Shown in pieces: positions 9,734 to 18,551 of a stretch of DNA of 53,806 nt (positions are counted from its first letter, which is position 1; the number at the start of each line of letters is the position of its first letter). A model generated the notes under the pieces. It searched no databases and was not told the DNA's origin. It worked only from the letters and a program-made list of their open reading frames with translations. This DNA comes from Alphaproteobacteria bacterium (GTDB taxonomy: Bacteria; Pseudomonadota; Alphaproteobacteria; Rickettsiales; SXRF01), in NCBI GenBank assembly GCA_025362975.1, contig JANYES010000017.1:1-53806 (forward strand). The letters run 5' to 3'. Both the position numbers and the translations under genes were made by a program.

Positions 9734-9776
9734 CCAGCCTATGCTTCACCACCACTTGTGTAGGAGCATAGGCTTG
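9734..9776 (+). other. Hairpin downstream of the lipoprotein gene
   Basis: A 12-bp stem (CCAGCCTATGCT pairing with AGCATAGGCTTGG, one bulge) with an 18-base loop, 13 bases after the TAA at 9720. No T-run follows, so it could stabilise the transcript or be a remnant terminator. Confidence 0.4.
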
Positions 9777-9828
9777 GATGATGCCCAACTCTCAATTTAA
9801 TAAAAATTTATACAGGGACAGTACATCA

Positions 9829-10076
9829 ATGAAAAAGCATCTGCTCGCCATTGTTTCCATCGCCCTATTATCTGGCTGCTCAGTTTACAAAGCCTCCGAC
9901 CTGCAAGGTGCCACCCCTCAGGAACTGACCACATGGCGGATGTCGTGACGCTTGGCCTCTGGGAAGTTGTGGGTACACCGCTTGAAGGCTATGTCTCTGA
10001 CGATGAATCCATCGTTTACAAAGTGAACTACGCTCCAACCGGCGCAGTGAACAAAGTAACGATTCATGGCAAATAA
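9829..10076 (+). pseudogene. Second small lipoprotein gene, frameshifted
   Basis: ATG at 9829 follows AGGGAC. Residues 1-17 form a lipoprotein signal (MKKHLLAIVSIALLSGC). The frame stops at TGA 9946-9948 after 39 aa. The next frame, from 9933, encodes MADVVTLGLWEVVGTPLEGY and continues to TAA at 10076 with the ending KVTIHGK. The two frames join at ACCACATGGCG, where one base appears lost or gained. Together they would give about 82 aa. It follows the first lipoprotein on the same strand and overlaps the gp14 stop by 13 bases. No intact product can be made without frameshifting. Confidence 0.65.
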
Positions 10077-10537
10077 TCCTTCCCCGATTCAACCCGGTAC
10101 ACGGTGACTATCTTCCCGTACCAGTCAGCGCTGAGCAGGTGTTCAACCACCGCCTTCGCTGGTGCGTACGCGTGAATCATTCCCATCTGCCCCGCCATGT
10201 TACTTACAATGGCCAGATGCTGCGGATTCCCATCCACATTAAGCAGCAGCACATCGCCATAAACCAAACCCTGCTTGGATTTCTCACACAATAAACCTCC
10301 AAGCGTTTGGCGTAATTTCACCACATCCGGCTGGTGCGAATAATCCCTCTCATCCGCCGCCGCAAAATCCCGCCCATCCCGCCCCTTCAATCTAAGATCC
10401 ACCGCAACCCCCACCAGCAGCCCAAGACAATCCACCCCGCCCTTATGGCCAGCTTGCCGCTTCAGTCGTCCCTGATGATGAAACCGCGTGCCGATCCAGC
10501 TCCGCGCGCAAGCCACGATAGCTTCGGAATACGACAT
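10064..10537 (-). CDS. GTA gp14-like NlpC/P60 tail peptidase
   Basis: 157 aa when started at the ATG 10537 (MSYSEAIVACARSWIGTRF). Cys37 in GGVDCLGL, His107 in PQHLAIVSN and His122 in GMIHAYAP give the C-H-H triad of NlpC/P60 cysteine peptidases. In RcGTA the homologue sits between the hub and the megatron and opens peptidoglycan during DNA entry. It is one of the best-conserved members of the cluster. Upstream sequence lacks a strong Shine-Dalgarno site. A longer upstream frame to 10684 overlaps the DUF2335 gene and is rejected. Confidence 0.9.
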   Translation of the reverse strand: MSYSEAIVACARSWIGTRFHHQGRLKRQAGHKGGVDCLGLLVGVAVDLRLKGRDGRDFAAADERDYSHQPDVVKLRQTLGGLLCEKSKQGLVYGDVLLLNVDGNPQHLAIVSNMAGQMGMIHAYAPAKAVVEHLLSADWYGKIVTVYRVESGKDYLP

Positions 10538-10565
10538 AAAAAAACAATGATTAGGTGCCCAATGA

Positions 10566-11099
10566 TTAGTTGGCAGGCTCTTCCTGCGTTTCGTTACGAT
10601 CTTTTTGCGGGCGGAAATGCGTGCGCATCGTCGGGCGCGCAAACAACGGTCGCTGCCCCATGCTCTTAGCATAAGCCCACACAAGCCCCGCCATCACAAC
10701 AATGGATAACCCAAAAATCCAGATGAACGCCGAGATCGTGGTATTCCCATAAATCCCGATGACGCTGGCCGACACGAACACCGACAACGCGATCAAAAAC
10801 CCAAGCACCTGCCCCAGAATCGTCGATTTGCTATGCACGCCGAGCGCTTTAATTTCCCACTCGTGGCGATGCTTCTGCTCAATCTCGAACATGGTGAGGA
10901 TCATCTTCGCTGAACCTTCAACCACATAATTATAACTCTCCAGCACTTCCGGATGCGGTAGAATCTCCACCGTGCGATTCTGGATGCGGTCGCGTCCGCC
11001 GCTCTGCCTGTAACCACCCGTCTTATAGGTGCGCTGGTCCGGCGTGCGTTTTTCGTTTATCGGCTCTTCCTGCTCAGGATTTCTAGGCTGGTCATTCAT
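10566..11099 (-). CDS. DUF2335 membrane protein
   Basis: 177 aa. A polar N-terminus is followed by the DUF2335 signature at about residues 45-85 (LPHPEVLESYNYVVEGSAKM and EQKHRHEWE) and two transmembrane segments (about 95-115 and 122-145), ending in a basic tail. DUF2335 proteins are common in prophages and have been proposed as holin-like, though this is not proven. Here the gene interrupts the usual gp13-gp14 adjacency. Its start overlaps the end of the 60-aa gene by 8 bases, indicating translational coupling. Confidence 0.8.
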   Translation of the reverse strand: MNDQPRNPEQEEPINEKRTPDQRTYKTGGYRQSGGRDRIQNRTVEILPHPEVLESYNYVVEGSAKMILTMFEIEQKHRHEWEIKALGVHSKSTILGQVLGFLIALSVFVSASVIGIYGNTTISAFIWIFGLSIVVMAGLVWAYAKSMGQRPLFARPTMRTHFRPQKDRNETQEEPAN

Positions 11100-11274
11100 C
11101 GTGTGCCGCTACTTCCAATCTGCCGATTACGCTTTCAATATCCTTGCCGATATTGCCCCAGTCCGAGTGCAGACCTTCAGCCGACGTGCGGTAAGGATAG
11201 CGGTACAGCATGGAAGAGACCGTCACTTTCAGTACTGAAAGCAAGCCCCTCGAAAAATCGGCCATGATCTGCAT
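11092..11274 (-). CDS. Small protein upstream of DUF2335 (60 aa)
   Basis: Start at 11274 is supported by AAGGAGAG seven bases upstream. The sequence has a short hydrophobic N-terminal part (GLLSVLKVTVSSMLYRYPYR) and a helical C-terminus (HSDWGNIGKDIESVIGRL). It overlaps the DUF2335 start by 8 bases, so the two form a pair inserted between gp13 and gp14. No family is named. Similar small proteins occur beside DUF2335 in alphaproteobacterial prophages as far as I recall. Confidence 0.65.
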   Translation of the reverse strand: MQIMADFSRGLLSVLKVTVSSMLYRYPYRTSAEGLHSDWGNIGKDIESVIGRLEVAAHDE

Positions 11275-11349
11275 AAAAATCTCTCCTTCTAGAGTAAGCC
11301 AACACTAAAGATTTTCTCTGATAAATCAAATATAAAATTACTTTCGGCA

Positions 11350-12210
11350 CTAACTGCGCGTACCTGCCGTTTCCAACATACGGTCCAACCCCGGCACCAG
11401 CGGCTCGCCCCTGAAATTCACCACGTTATTAAACCGCGCAAAACACGTATTGATCGTCTTATCGCACCCCAGCGTCAAGCTATACGTATCCCCCGGCCCG
11501 ATCGCATATGGCATCGGCAACACCAGCGAAACCTGCCCCGCCGTCGACGGAATCAACACATATTCCTTCACCTCCATGCTGAATCCCGCATTCGCCCCGC
11601 TCGTGAACGTCACCGTCCCAAACGAATAAATCCCCGATGGTTCTGTCCGCGTCGTATCCAGGAATTGCAAGTTAGACACTGCTGACGTCACACTCCCGAT
11701 CACCGTGCTCAATGAAAGATCAACCTTGCACCTGCTATCCCCAAGCGTCGCCCGGCACGATGCCGAATACAACTCCCCAATCGTCTGCGAAAGCCGCTGC
11801 GTCAGCCCGCGCACCTCCGCAATAAATTGCTGCTTGTAATGCGCCACCTCGCCGAGCCACCCCCGCTTCAACTTCAACGAACCCTGACTCAAGTCCGTAT
11901 AATTCACCTGAAAAATTTCAATCTCCGCAAAATCATACAGTCCTGCCAGAATATCCGCTTCCGTGATGCTCCCCGAAGTCAGCATGCCCTCCACATCAAG
12001 ATTATCCACACTCAATGACCCCGTATTCTGAATCGCACTCGGATTAAACCCAGTCGCCGCCCTGAACGTCACCCCACCAAACACAATATCCACATCATGA
12101 TCGGTAAACCCCAGCACAACCGCATCGCGCCGCGTCAGCTTCCAGCAACTTGCCAACCGCGTCACATCGCCCGCCAGATGTGCTGCCAGCGCAGGTGTAA
12201 TGTCCTTCAT
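11350..12210 (-). CDS. GTA gp13-like tail hub protein (DUF2163)
   Basis: 286 aa from ATG 12210, with GGAGAG upstream and 10 bases after the gp12 stop. The N-terminus (MKDITPALAAHLAGDVTRLA) and the CWKLTRRDAVVLGFTDHD motif are typical of DUF2163. The C-terminus ends NFRGEPLVPGLD, also typical. Four cysteines occur as two pairs, in SASCRATLGDSRC and LGCDKTINTC. From memory the RcGTA hub protein holds an iron-sulfur cluster on such cysteines. The protein links the distal tail to the megatron baseplate. Confidence 0.92.
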   Translation of the reverse strand: MKDITPALAAHLAGDVTRLASCWKLTRRDAVVLGFTDHDVDIVFGGVTFRAATGFNPSAIQNTGSLSVDNLDVEGMLTSGSITEADILAGLYDFAEIEIFQVNYTDLSQGSLKLKRGWLGEVAHYKQQFIAEVRGLTQRLSQTIGELYSASCRATLGDSRCKVDLSLSTVIGSVTSAVSNLQFLDTTRTEPSGIYSFGTVTFTSGANAGFSMEVKEYVLIPSTAGQVSLVLPMPYAIGPGDTYSLTLGCDKTINTCFARFNNVVNFRGEPLVPGLDRMLETAGTRS

Positions 12211-12220
12211 AAGCCTCTCC

Positions 12221-12823
12221 TCAAACCCTGATTTCAACCAGTGGAATCTCATGCCAGCTATGGCTGCCATACGAATCGATCGTCGCCGCCAGCCTGTCCG
12301 TATCGAACCGCACCGGTACATCGAATTCAAAATCCGCGCTCACGCTCACGCCGCTCGAAGGCGCCGTCACGAACGTCACCCGCCCATTGACCGTGTTGAT
12401 CGCATAACTCGCACCGCTTTGCAGCGCTCCGTTCAAATAAATATTCAACGTCCCCGCCACCGGCTTACTGATCGTGCGCGATTCCGTCACGCCGCCATCG
12501 ACATAGGTGCGCACCAGCTGGAAAATCTTATTGCTCCCATTCCCAACGCCGATCACTTGCGCCGCCACCGTATAATCCGTCCAGTCCTTAAACCGAAACC
12601 CATCCGCCCTGCCCTTGCGCGCGCGAAAAAACGCAATCAGCCCATCCAGCTGCGTCTGTGTCTTCACCCCATGCGCCACGTTATAGCACGCCCGCGCCTG
12701 CGACCAGTTTGCGTTACGTTGCTCGTACCCGCTCTGGGTAATCACGATATCGGTAGAATACTCAGGTCCCCCCGCCGAGCCGTAGGCAATATCGGTCGGG
12801 AAGCGTGTCTCAATGAACGCCAT
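12221..12823 (-). CDS. GTA gp12-like distal tail protein (DUF2460)
   Basis: 200 aa. The start is ATG 12823, because GGAG sits six bases upstream. The GTG at 12835 lies upstream of that site. Motifs include FPTDIAYGSAGGPEYSTDIV, the ARKGRADGFRFKDWTDY block and a beta-rich C-terminus (AINTVNGRVTFVTAP). DUF2460 proteins form the ring that closes the tail tube and joins the hub. A terminator lies 20 bases upstream, so the gp12-gp15 segment needs its own promoter or antitermination. Confidence 0.93.
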   Translation of the reverse strand: MAFIETRFPTDIAYGSAGGPEYSTDIVITQSGYEQRNANWSQARACYNVAHGVKTQTQLDGLIAFFRARKGRADGFRFKDWTDYTVAAQVIGVGNGSNKIFQLVRTYVDGGVTESRTISKPVAGTLNIYLNGALQSGASYAINTVNGRVTFVTAPSSGVSVSADFEFDVPVRFDTDRLAATIDSYGSHSWHEIPLVEIRV

Positions 12824-12842
12824 AAAAAACTCCACAATATAT

Positions 12843-12872
12843 TAAAAATGGCCGTGCGAAAACGCAACGGCC
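12843..12872 (-). terminator. Terminator between the cargo island and gp12
   Basis: On the minus strand GGCCGTTGCG, TTTT loop, CGCACGGCC (9-10 bp stem with one unpaired T), then ATTTTT. It sits directly after the 271-aa cargo gene and before gp12, cutting the structural operon. Confidence 0.85.
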
Positions 12873-12896
12873 CAGGCAAGTCAAAAATAAATTAGA

Positions 12897-13712
12897 TTAA
12901 ACGGCGAGGCCCTTGGAACCGCGCAGGTTCGGCGTGCGCGGCGGCGTCACGCCACCATCGGAAGCCATCGCGTAATTAGTGACATCGGCAGACACCGTGC
13001 CATCGAGCGCCGGGCCATCGACGATGGTCTGGTCGACATCGCTCTGCAACGTTTCAAGCGGCGGACGGTTGACCGGTTTATTCAGCACCATCGTCGCTTT
13101 TTCAATTTCGCCATTATTGAATTTATCAGCGAGGTATTCCGCAACGTTCTGCTCACCGCGCCTGAAATCCGGCCCGATCAAATCGCTCACATAAGTTTCC
13201 AGAATATCGCTGGCACCCGTCCCGTCGACCGGGTAATTCTTAAGCGAAATCCTGTCGTCTTCGCTCGCTTTCGCTGCAATAACGGTAACGATATCTTTGC
13301 GCGTCACCGGCTTGTCGCTCGACACGAAATCATAAACAACCGCCAGCTTTTCGCCCGGATTGAGTTCTTTTTCCGCTGCCATACCCAGCGCCGTTTTCGC
13401 AATCAGGCCCGCGCCCATCGGCGTCATGCCAAGCGCGATATCGGAGCCAACTTCAACCACGCCGCGCTCAACCGCGCCTTCATTATATTCCTTCGCATCG
13501 CTTATCAACTGGCTCTGTGCCATCAGCGTGCCGGCATCCACATCAAGGCGACCCGCCAGCGTCGTCATCATGCTGTCGCTGCTGGTCACTTCATCGCCGA
13601 GATCAAGTGCGGTCGTTGCCGCTTTCAGCCCCATGCCCGCCGATTTCGGCAGCACCTTATCGCCAACCGCCTCCACGATCTGCGTAGGCTTCACCTTGCC
13701 TGCAAACTCCAT
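12897..13712 (-). CDS. Unknown cargo protein (271 aa), start uncertain
   Basis: Mostly helical, hydrophilic protein with a weakly hydrophobic middle (MTPMGAGLIAKTALGMAAEK) and a proline-rich C-terminal tail. No domain is recognised. The first ATG (13712) has no ribosome site. The same frame is open for about 35 further codons upstream (residues before it include ISEEKDFDPIDSA) without an ATG, GTG or TTG, so the 5' end may be altered or may use a rare start. It is the last gene of the leftward cargo unit and is followed by a strong terminator. Confidence 0.5.
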   Translation of the reverse strand: MEFAGKVKPTQIVEAVGDKVLPKSAGMGLKAATTALDLGDEVTSSDSMMTTLAGRLDVDAGTLMAQSQLISDAKEYNEGAVERGVVEVGSDIALGMTPMGAGLIAKTALGMAAEKELNPGEKLAVVYDFVSSDKPVTRKDIVTVIAAKASEDDRISLKNYPVDGTGASDILETYVSDLIGPDFRRGEQNVAEYLADKFNNGEIEKATMVLNKPVNRPPLETLQSDVDQTIVDGPALDGTVSADVTNYAMASDGGVTPPRTPNLRGSKGLAV

Positions 13713-13850
13713 TGCGCTATCAATCGGATCGAAATCTTTTTCTTCAGAAATGGTAAAAACCCAAATGTTTGATCTTATATTATTACTATAAACGTATTTG
13801 TTCCGGTTCAGGAAGAAGGTTTAATGAACTAGGGAAAAGATTTTTTACAG

Positions 13851-15224
13851 CTATGTAATACTGTGCGAAACGCTTGGCTGCTCATCGCTTAACTTGCTGG
13901 TAAACTTACCGATTGACGGGCGGGTTTCTTTCGCCGCGCCATTGACCTTATCCACCATCGACACCTGTTTGGCCGCCGGTTTGGCCGCTACGGCCTGTGC
14001 TTTTGCCGCCGTCTGTTCAGCTAGCTTCGCTTCATCGCGCACGATCAGCTCGCTGACACGCGCCTTAAACCTGCCATCGTTCATCTGGCGCAGGATTTCC
14101 CCCGGCGACGTACCCTTGCCACCGTTCTGCTGGGCATACTCTTCACCGATCTCAAGCGCCACCTGCTTGCCGACCTTGCGATTGTTCAAATCCTTGTTGC
14201 TGGCAAGGATAAACGCCGCATATTCATTCGCGCCAATCTGCTGGCCCGCGTCGAACGCTTTTTTAAAGCCGCTATACACTTCCGTCGTTGCCGTGCCAAT
14301 CAGCATATCCGCGCCCATACCCACAAGGCCCGGCACGATACCCGCCACGATGCCGATGCGGCCCGAAGAGATTTTCTCTGCCGTCTGGAATTTCCCCCGC
14401 ATCAAATCGCGCGCAACAAGCCCCCAGCCCACGGCCTGAATCAACCCGCGCACGCCGTATTCTTTAATGAAATGATCGCGACTTTCAGCAATCAGCGGCG
14501 GCAGCGTCGTGCTGGTCAGCATCGCCATCGTTGAAATGCTGTTTTTATCCTTACCAGTAATGTCTTGATACATTTCCTTCAGGGCCGTCATATTCGCGGT
14601 AAAGCCTTTAACCACGCCCCATGTTTGCAGCGCGGTAAAGCCAATCTGGATACCGTCGTTTAAAAACTGCCGGCCGGTAACATTTTTGGTAACATGCGTC
14701 TCACTTAAAAACTTGCCCGGCGCGTTAAACGCTTTCTTCAAGCCACCTGCGCCCACCACACCGGCGATACCGCCCAGTGCCGGCAATGCCATTTCAGTAG
14801 CGAGCGGTGCGAAAGCAACATATCCAAAGCCGCTTTCGATTTTGCTCATGCCTTGTGAAAACGCCGAAGGCTGATCGCCTTTGGGAACCGGCTTCGGTGC
14901 AGCGCTGCTTAACGCGCCTACATCATCGGGGGAATAACCGTTCTTCAATGCATCGAGTTCATTGCGACGTTCCGCAAGATGCCCGCCGACCCTGTTGGCT
15001 GTATCGTCCGTCTGCCCTGCGGCGTTCCTTTGAACGGCCGTAATGCTTGCAGCATCGACACTCGCATCAAGGCCCAGCACAACTTGTTTCGCCGTGCCCG
15101 GTTTCAGATTTTTGAGGAATCCCGTTTTGCCACCCAGTAAAGCCGCGCCATCGCCGCCACGGATGCGTGCTGCCCCGGCGCCAATGATGTCGTCAAATGT
15201 GTTGAATTTTGCGGCAATGACCAT
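13851..15224 (-). CDS. Unknown cargo protein with several hydrophobic segments (457 aa)
   Basis: An N-terminal soluble region of about 125 residues is followed by at least four hydrophobic, glycine-rich stretches: about 133-160 (GYVAFAPLATEMALPALGGI), 190-215, 265-285 and 295-320 (IGIVAGIVPGLVGMGADMLI). A charged helical tail rich in Ala and Lys ends QPSVSHSIT. This could be a pore-like or membrane-inserting protein, but no family is recognised. It lies where the tape-measure gene is expected. Tape measures are also helical with hydrophobic parts, but length, isolated spacing and charged tail argue against that role. Confidence 0.55.
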   Translation of the reverse strand: MVIAAKFNTFDDIIGAGAARIRGGDGAALLGGKTGFLKNLKPGTAKQVVLGLDASVDAASITAVQRNAAGQTDDTANRVGGHLAERRNELDALKNGYSPDDVGALSSAAPKPVPKGDQPSAFSQGMSKIESGFGYVAFAPLATEMALPALGGIAGVVGAGGLKKAFNAPGKFLSETHVTKNVTGRQFLNDGIQIGFTALQTWGVVKGFTANMTALKEMYQDITGKDKNSISTMAMLTSTTLPPLIAESRDHFIKEYGVRGLIQAVGWGLVARDLMRGKFQTAEKISSGRIGIVAGIVPGLVGMGADMLIGTATTEVYSGFKKAFDAGQQIGANEYAAFILASNKDLNNRKVGKQVALEIGEEYAQQNGGKGTSPGEILRQMNDGRFKARVSELIVRDEAKLAEQTAAKAQAVAAKPAAKQVSMVDKVNGAAKETRPSIGKFTSKLSDEQPSVSHSIT

Positions 15225-15419
15225 TTAAGCAGTTTTTACAAAAGGTTATAATTACAATGTTAAATTATATCCCTTGCCCAGTGCTAAGACTATGTTTTTA
15301 ATATGAATAATTTGTGACAAAACAGGCATATACACCGCTCCTGCAGAAGAAAATCAATCAGTTACAGGAATACGTCTTCTATATAAGGGAGATTGCAACC
15401 GACCTTAAGGCGCTAAAAA

Positions 15420-18236
15420 TCAGTTGGGGCCATTGCGCACAACGGATTCCTTGTCCACCTTATCGCGGCGAATGCGGCCGCTGAAACCATCATCTTCACC
15501 GTGTTTTTCAGGGGTCCATTTCCGTGTGCTACCGGCGCTGTGTTCGCCGTGCTCATGGTGCGCTTCGGTGTGGCATTCCGTTTTGCGGCTGCCTAGCTTT
15601 TCGCGGAACGACGGCCTGCCGCCTTCGCTGTCCATATCCAATTCGCGCTCATCCATCGAATCCTGGCGTTTCGAAGACAATTTATAAGTCGCCTCATCGC
15701 GCGAAGCATGGTCGAAATCATCAGAAGGATGATCGCGCTTATGCGATTTTTCATCATGCCCTGCGGCAACTTCCGCTTTCGCTTTTTTCAGGTCTTCGAT
15801 CTTGTTTTTAACCCGCTGCCAGAGCGTCACCGGCTCGTCCGATTTCTTCGACTTGATTGGCTCCTTGCCCAACACCAGCGAGGCATTCGCCGCGAGCGTC
15901 TTGAGCAGTTCAACTTCCTCACGGTCCTTTGTAAGATCCGCTACATGTTTCCCATCGCCGCGATCACGCTTGGCGAGGTTGGAAATCACGCTCTTTTCCT
16001 TATCGGTAATATTGAGCGTTTTCTGTAGCAATTCAGGGTCTTCACGAATCACTTCAACCAGCACATCAACCACCGCATCCAGCGTTTCATTGAAGGTTTC
16101 ATGCGACTGCTTGCGCAGTTCCTGGCAACGTTCATTCTTAATGCCGAGCTTCTGGCACAGCTTTTCGTCGCTGCCGACCACGTCGCTGAACAGCGTAAAG
16201 ATAAACGCCCGCTGCGAGATTTCGAGTTCTTCGGATTCCAGCGCCTTCTTCATATCCTCAACGCTGAACACGAAATTGCCCAGCTTATCATTCACCTGCT
16301 CATCGGTTTTCGACTGCGACGTATGCATCTGCGCCGTCTTTTCATCCACGAGCTTCAAAATTGCCGCTTTAACTTCTTCATCGGTCTTCCCCGAACCCTG
16401 CGGCCCAAACGTACGCCCATCATTCTGCACGATTTTATGGCCATTGGCATCGCCCACCAGTTCAACCAGCGCAATCGCGTCCATACGGCCGTCTTTAATG
16501 CGCTTGGCAATGGTCTTAACCGCAAATTCGTAAGCCGTCAGTTCCGACTCCGGAATCTTGTCCATCGCAGCTTCGTTCCAGCGCGCTTTTTCAAAATGCT
16601 GGAAGAAGCGATCGCCGATATCGACACGCTTGGAATCTTTCTGGTGCTGCTGGAAGATCTCATGAACGAACTGTTCATAGCTCATGCTCTTTTCGCGCTC
16701 ATTACCTTTACCACCGGCAACGCCGTCAACCACAATCGGCGGCACTTCTTCCGGCGGCGACCAGTTGGACTGGTCCTTCGGCGCTTCCATAATCCTGCGA
16801 AGGTGCAGAATACGATCCAGCGCGATTGGCTTGGCATAACGTTCTTTAGCATCGTTGCCGATGAGCTTACCTGCAAATTCGCGCCCGATAGAAGCGCCAA
16901 GACCCCATAAGATGCCTTCAGTGGTCTTAGAATCACCAATGCCGCCTTCGCCGCCGATACCGGCTTTGCGTGCAGCGACCTGTTCTTCAGTCTGCAATTT
17001 ACGCAACGATTCGTCGCGCGTCTTGAACTCGGTTTCCATTTCCGTGCGATGCGTCGTGGTGCGCTCATCGCCACGGCCGGTTTTCATGCCCGCTTTGGTC
17101 AGCCACGTATCGTCGAATGCACGTTCTTTAGTAACAAACTGCGCCGTTACGGCGCGATCAGCATGAGTTTCAAGGTTAGCTTTATATAAAGACTGAGTTT
17201 TGAAGTCCTCAATAAGCGAGGCGATCCTTTTTTCACGGAACGGTTCAGGTGACAGTGCAGCACGCGCATCCTTGGTAATATTATCCGGGCCAAAGCTGCG
17301 AAGCACTTCATTACCGCTCATATTACGAGCGGTCTCAATATCGCTCATCAGCCTATCAACATTCATGCCGGTTTCTTTAATAACACCGATCTGCAATGGA
17401 TAGGTTTCCGGCGTCAGCTTGCCGATTTCCGTTTTCAGCTTGGTAACGGTCTTAGGCAGCTCTTCAGCACGGTATTTGCCAAACTTGGCCTTATAATCGA
17501 CCTCAGCTTCCGAGATCATTTTATCACGTGCGGCGCGCACATCCTTAGAGCTCAGCGATTTTTTATCGCCTGCCGAATTACCTTGCATCGCATCTTGTTC
17601 GATCTTCTTAATCTTCTCAATGCGGCTAACGGGATCTTTTTCGCTAAGAGCATCTTCCATCGCTTTTTTCGACTGCTGCAGCTCGTATTTATCCGTGCTG
17701 CTTTTCGCCTTGAGGATAATAGCCGGCAATGCACCGATCGTACTGACAACGGTGTCGCCCATGCGCTTCCAGAACATGCCGCTGACTTTGCCGCGTGCAT
17801 TGGCAATAACTTCGTTGCGCGAACTCAGCGCGCCGAGATTGCCGTTCGGATGTAATTTCTGCAGCGGCGCCACGGCCACGCGCAGATCGTTCGCCGATTT
17901 CGTAGATTTGTAAAGGTTATCGCCGATGCGATAAATCTGTTCCGAAAGCGCGATGCCCCAGCCGACCATGCTCGCGGCTTTGCCTTCACCAACAAGCTTG
18001 GTTGCCAGTTCTTCGCCTTTTTGCGTGATCATCGGCAGGATGACAGGGTAAGCGCTGTCGATGCTTTTCTTCAGTTCCGGCGAAAGATTCATGCCGAAGA
18101 ACTTGCCGTCATCAGTCATCATCGTGCTGAAGTTACCGGTCTTGCCAAAATTTTCGCGCGCCGACGAATCCGACCCCGAGCGTGAGCTCTTGCGGTCGTC
18201 CGAGTCGTCGTGTGAAGCGCCGTAATCTCTTGACAT
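15420..18236 (-). CDS. Very large charged helical protein of unknown function (938 aa)
   Basis: The largest single-frame unknown in the cluster. Residues 1-45 are Ser/Asp-rich and disordered. About 50-200 contain two mildly hydrophobic parts (SAYPVILPMITQKGEELATK, VVSTIGALPAIILKAK). About 200-480 are coiled-coil-like and strongly charged, 480-520 hold a Pro-rich VPPIVVDG loop, and 580-800 are helical. The final 140 residues are highly charged with His/Glu/Lys clusters. No catalytic motif is obvious. Start at 18236 lacks a strong ribosome site. It has its own long upstream spacer, so it is probably transcribed alone or with the next two leftward genes. Confidence 0.6.
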   Translation of the reverse strand: MSRDYGASHDDSDDRKSSRSGSDSSARENFGKTGNFSTMMTDDGKFFGMNLSPELKKSIDSAYPVILPMITQKGEELATKLVGEGKAASMVGWGIALSEQIYRIGDNLYKSTKSANDLRVAVAPLQKLHPNGNLGALSSRNEVIANARGKVSGMFWKRMGDTVVSTIGALPAIILKAKSSTDKYELQQSKKAMEDALSEKDPVSRIEKIKKIEQDAMQGNSAGDKKSLSSKDVRAARDKMISEAEVDYKAKFGKYRAEELPKTVTKLKTEIGKLTPETYPLQIGVIKETGMNVDRLMSDIETARNMSGNEVLRSFGPDNITKDARAALSPEPFREKRIASLIEDFKTQSLYKANLETHADRAVTAQFVTKERAFDDTWLTKAGMKTGRGDERTTTHRTEMETEFKTRDESLRKLQTEEQVAARKAGIGGEGGIGDSKTTEGILWGLGASIGREFAGKLIGNDAKERYAKPIALDRILHLRRIMEAPKDQSNWSPPEEVPPIVVDGVAGGKGNEREKSMSYEQFVHEIFQQHQKDSKRVDIGDRFFQHFEKARWNEAAMDKIPESELTAYEFAVKTIAKRIKDGRMDAIALVELVGDANGHKIVQNDGRTFGPQGSGKTDEEVKAAILKLVDEKTAQMHTSQSKTDEQVNDKLGNFVFSVEDMKKALESEELEISQRAFIFTLFSDVVGSDEKLCQKLGIKNERCQELRKQSHETFNETLDAVVDVLVEVIREDPELLQKTLNITDKEKSVISNLAKRDRGDGKHVADLTKDREEVELLKTLAANASLVLGKEPIKSKKSDEPVTLWQRVKNKIEDLKKAKAEVAAGHDEKSHKRDHPSDDFDHASRDEATYKLSSKRQDSMDERELDMDSEGGRPSFREKLGSRKTECHTEAHHEHGEHSAGSTRKWTPEKHGEDDGFSGRIRRDKVDKESVVRNGPN

Positions 18237-18551
18237 TAGACAAAATTTCTTTGTTTGTTATAGAGTTGTAAAAAGGTAAATAACCTGTTTAGACCCACTA
18301 ACATTATAGACCTAGTGAGCAAGCACTCTCCAGCCCTTTTTTATGACATTTTGGTTACGGTAGTGCCTGATTTGGCAAGAAATTTCATGCCCCCGAAGGC
18401 GTGAAAACAGGGGCTGTTTGTAATAAAATCTTCATTAGCATTATAGGCTTATTTAGCCCAGTATGGTAAATAAGAACTAACAATACGGCTGTTAACCAAT
18501 TCGTTTTCGAATGGTTATTGACTATTATTCTGTTTTAAAAAGAAAAAATCT
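18237..18551. promoter_or_regulatory. Divergent AT-rich spacer with a hairpin
   Basis: 315 bases between the 938-aa gene (-) and the 328-aa gene (+). It must hold promoters for both. No convincing -35/-10 pair stands out. An inverted repeat TTTCATGCC / GGCGTGAAA (18383-18391 and 18398-18406, one mismatch) could be an operator or hairpin. Confidence 0.35.

Noticed and set aside
16101-16910. 269-aa plus-strand ORF opposite the 938-aa gene
   Set aside because: Phe/Arg/Leu-rich shadow with no ribosome site; the minus-strand frame is open for 938 codons.
15420-18236. 938-aa protein as the tail tape measure
   Set aside because: It is highly charged with disordered ends, has isolated spacing of 180 and 315 bases, and lacks Gly-rich hydrophobic motifs of the GTA gp11 end. 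A tail of that length would be atypical for GTA-like particles.
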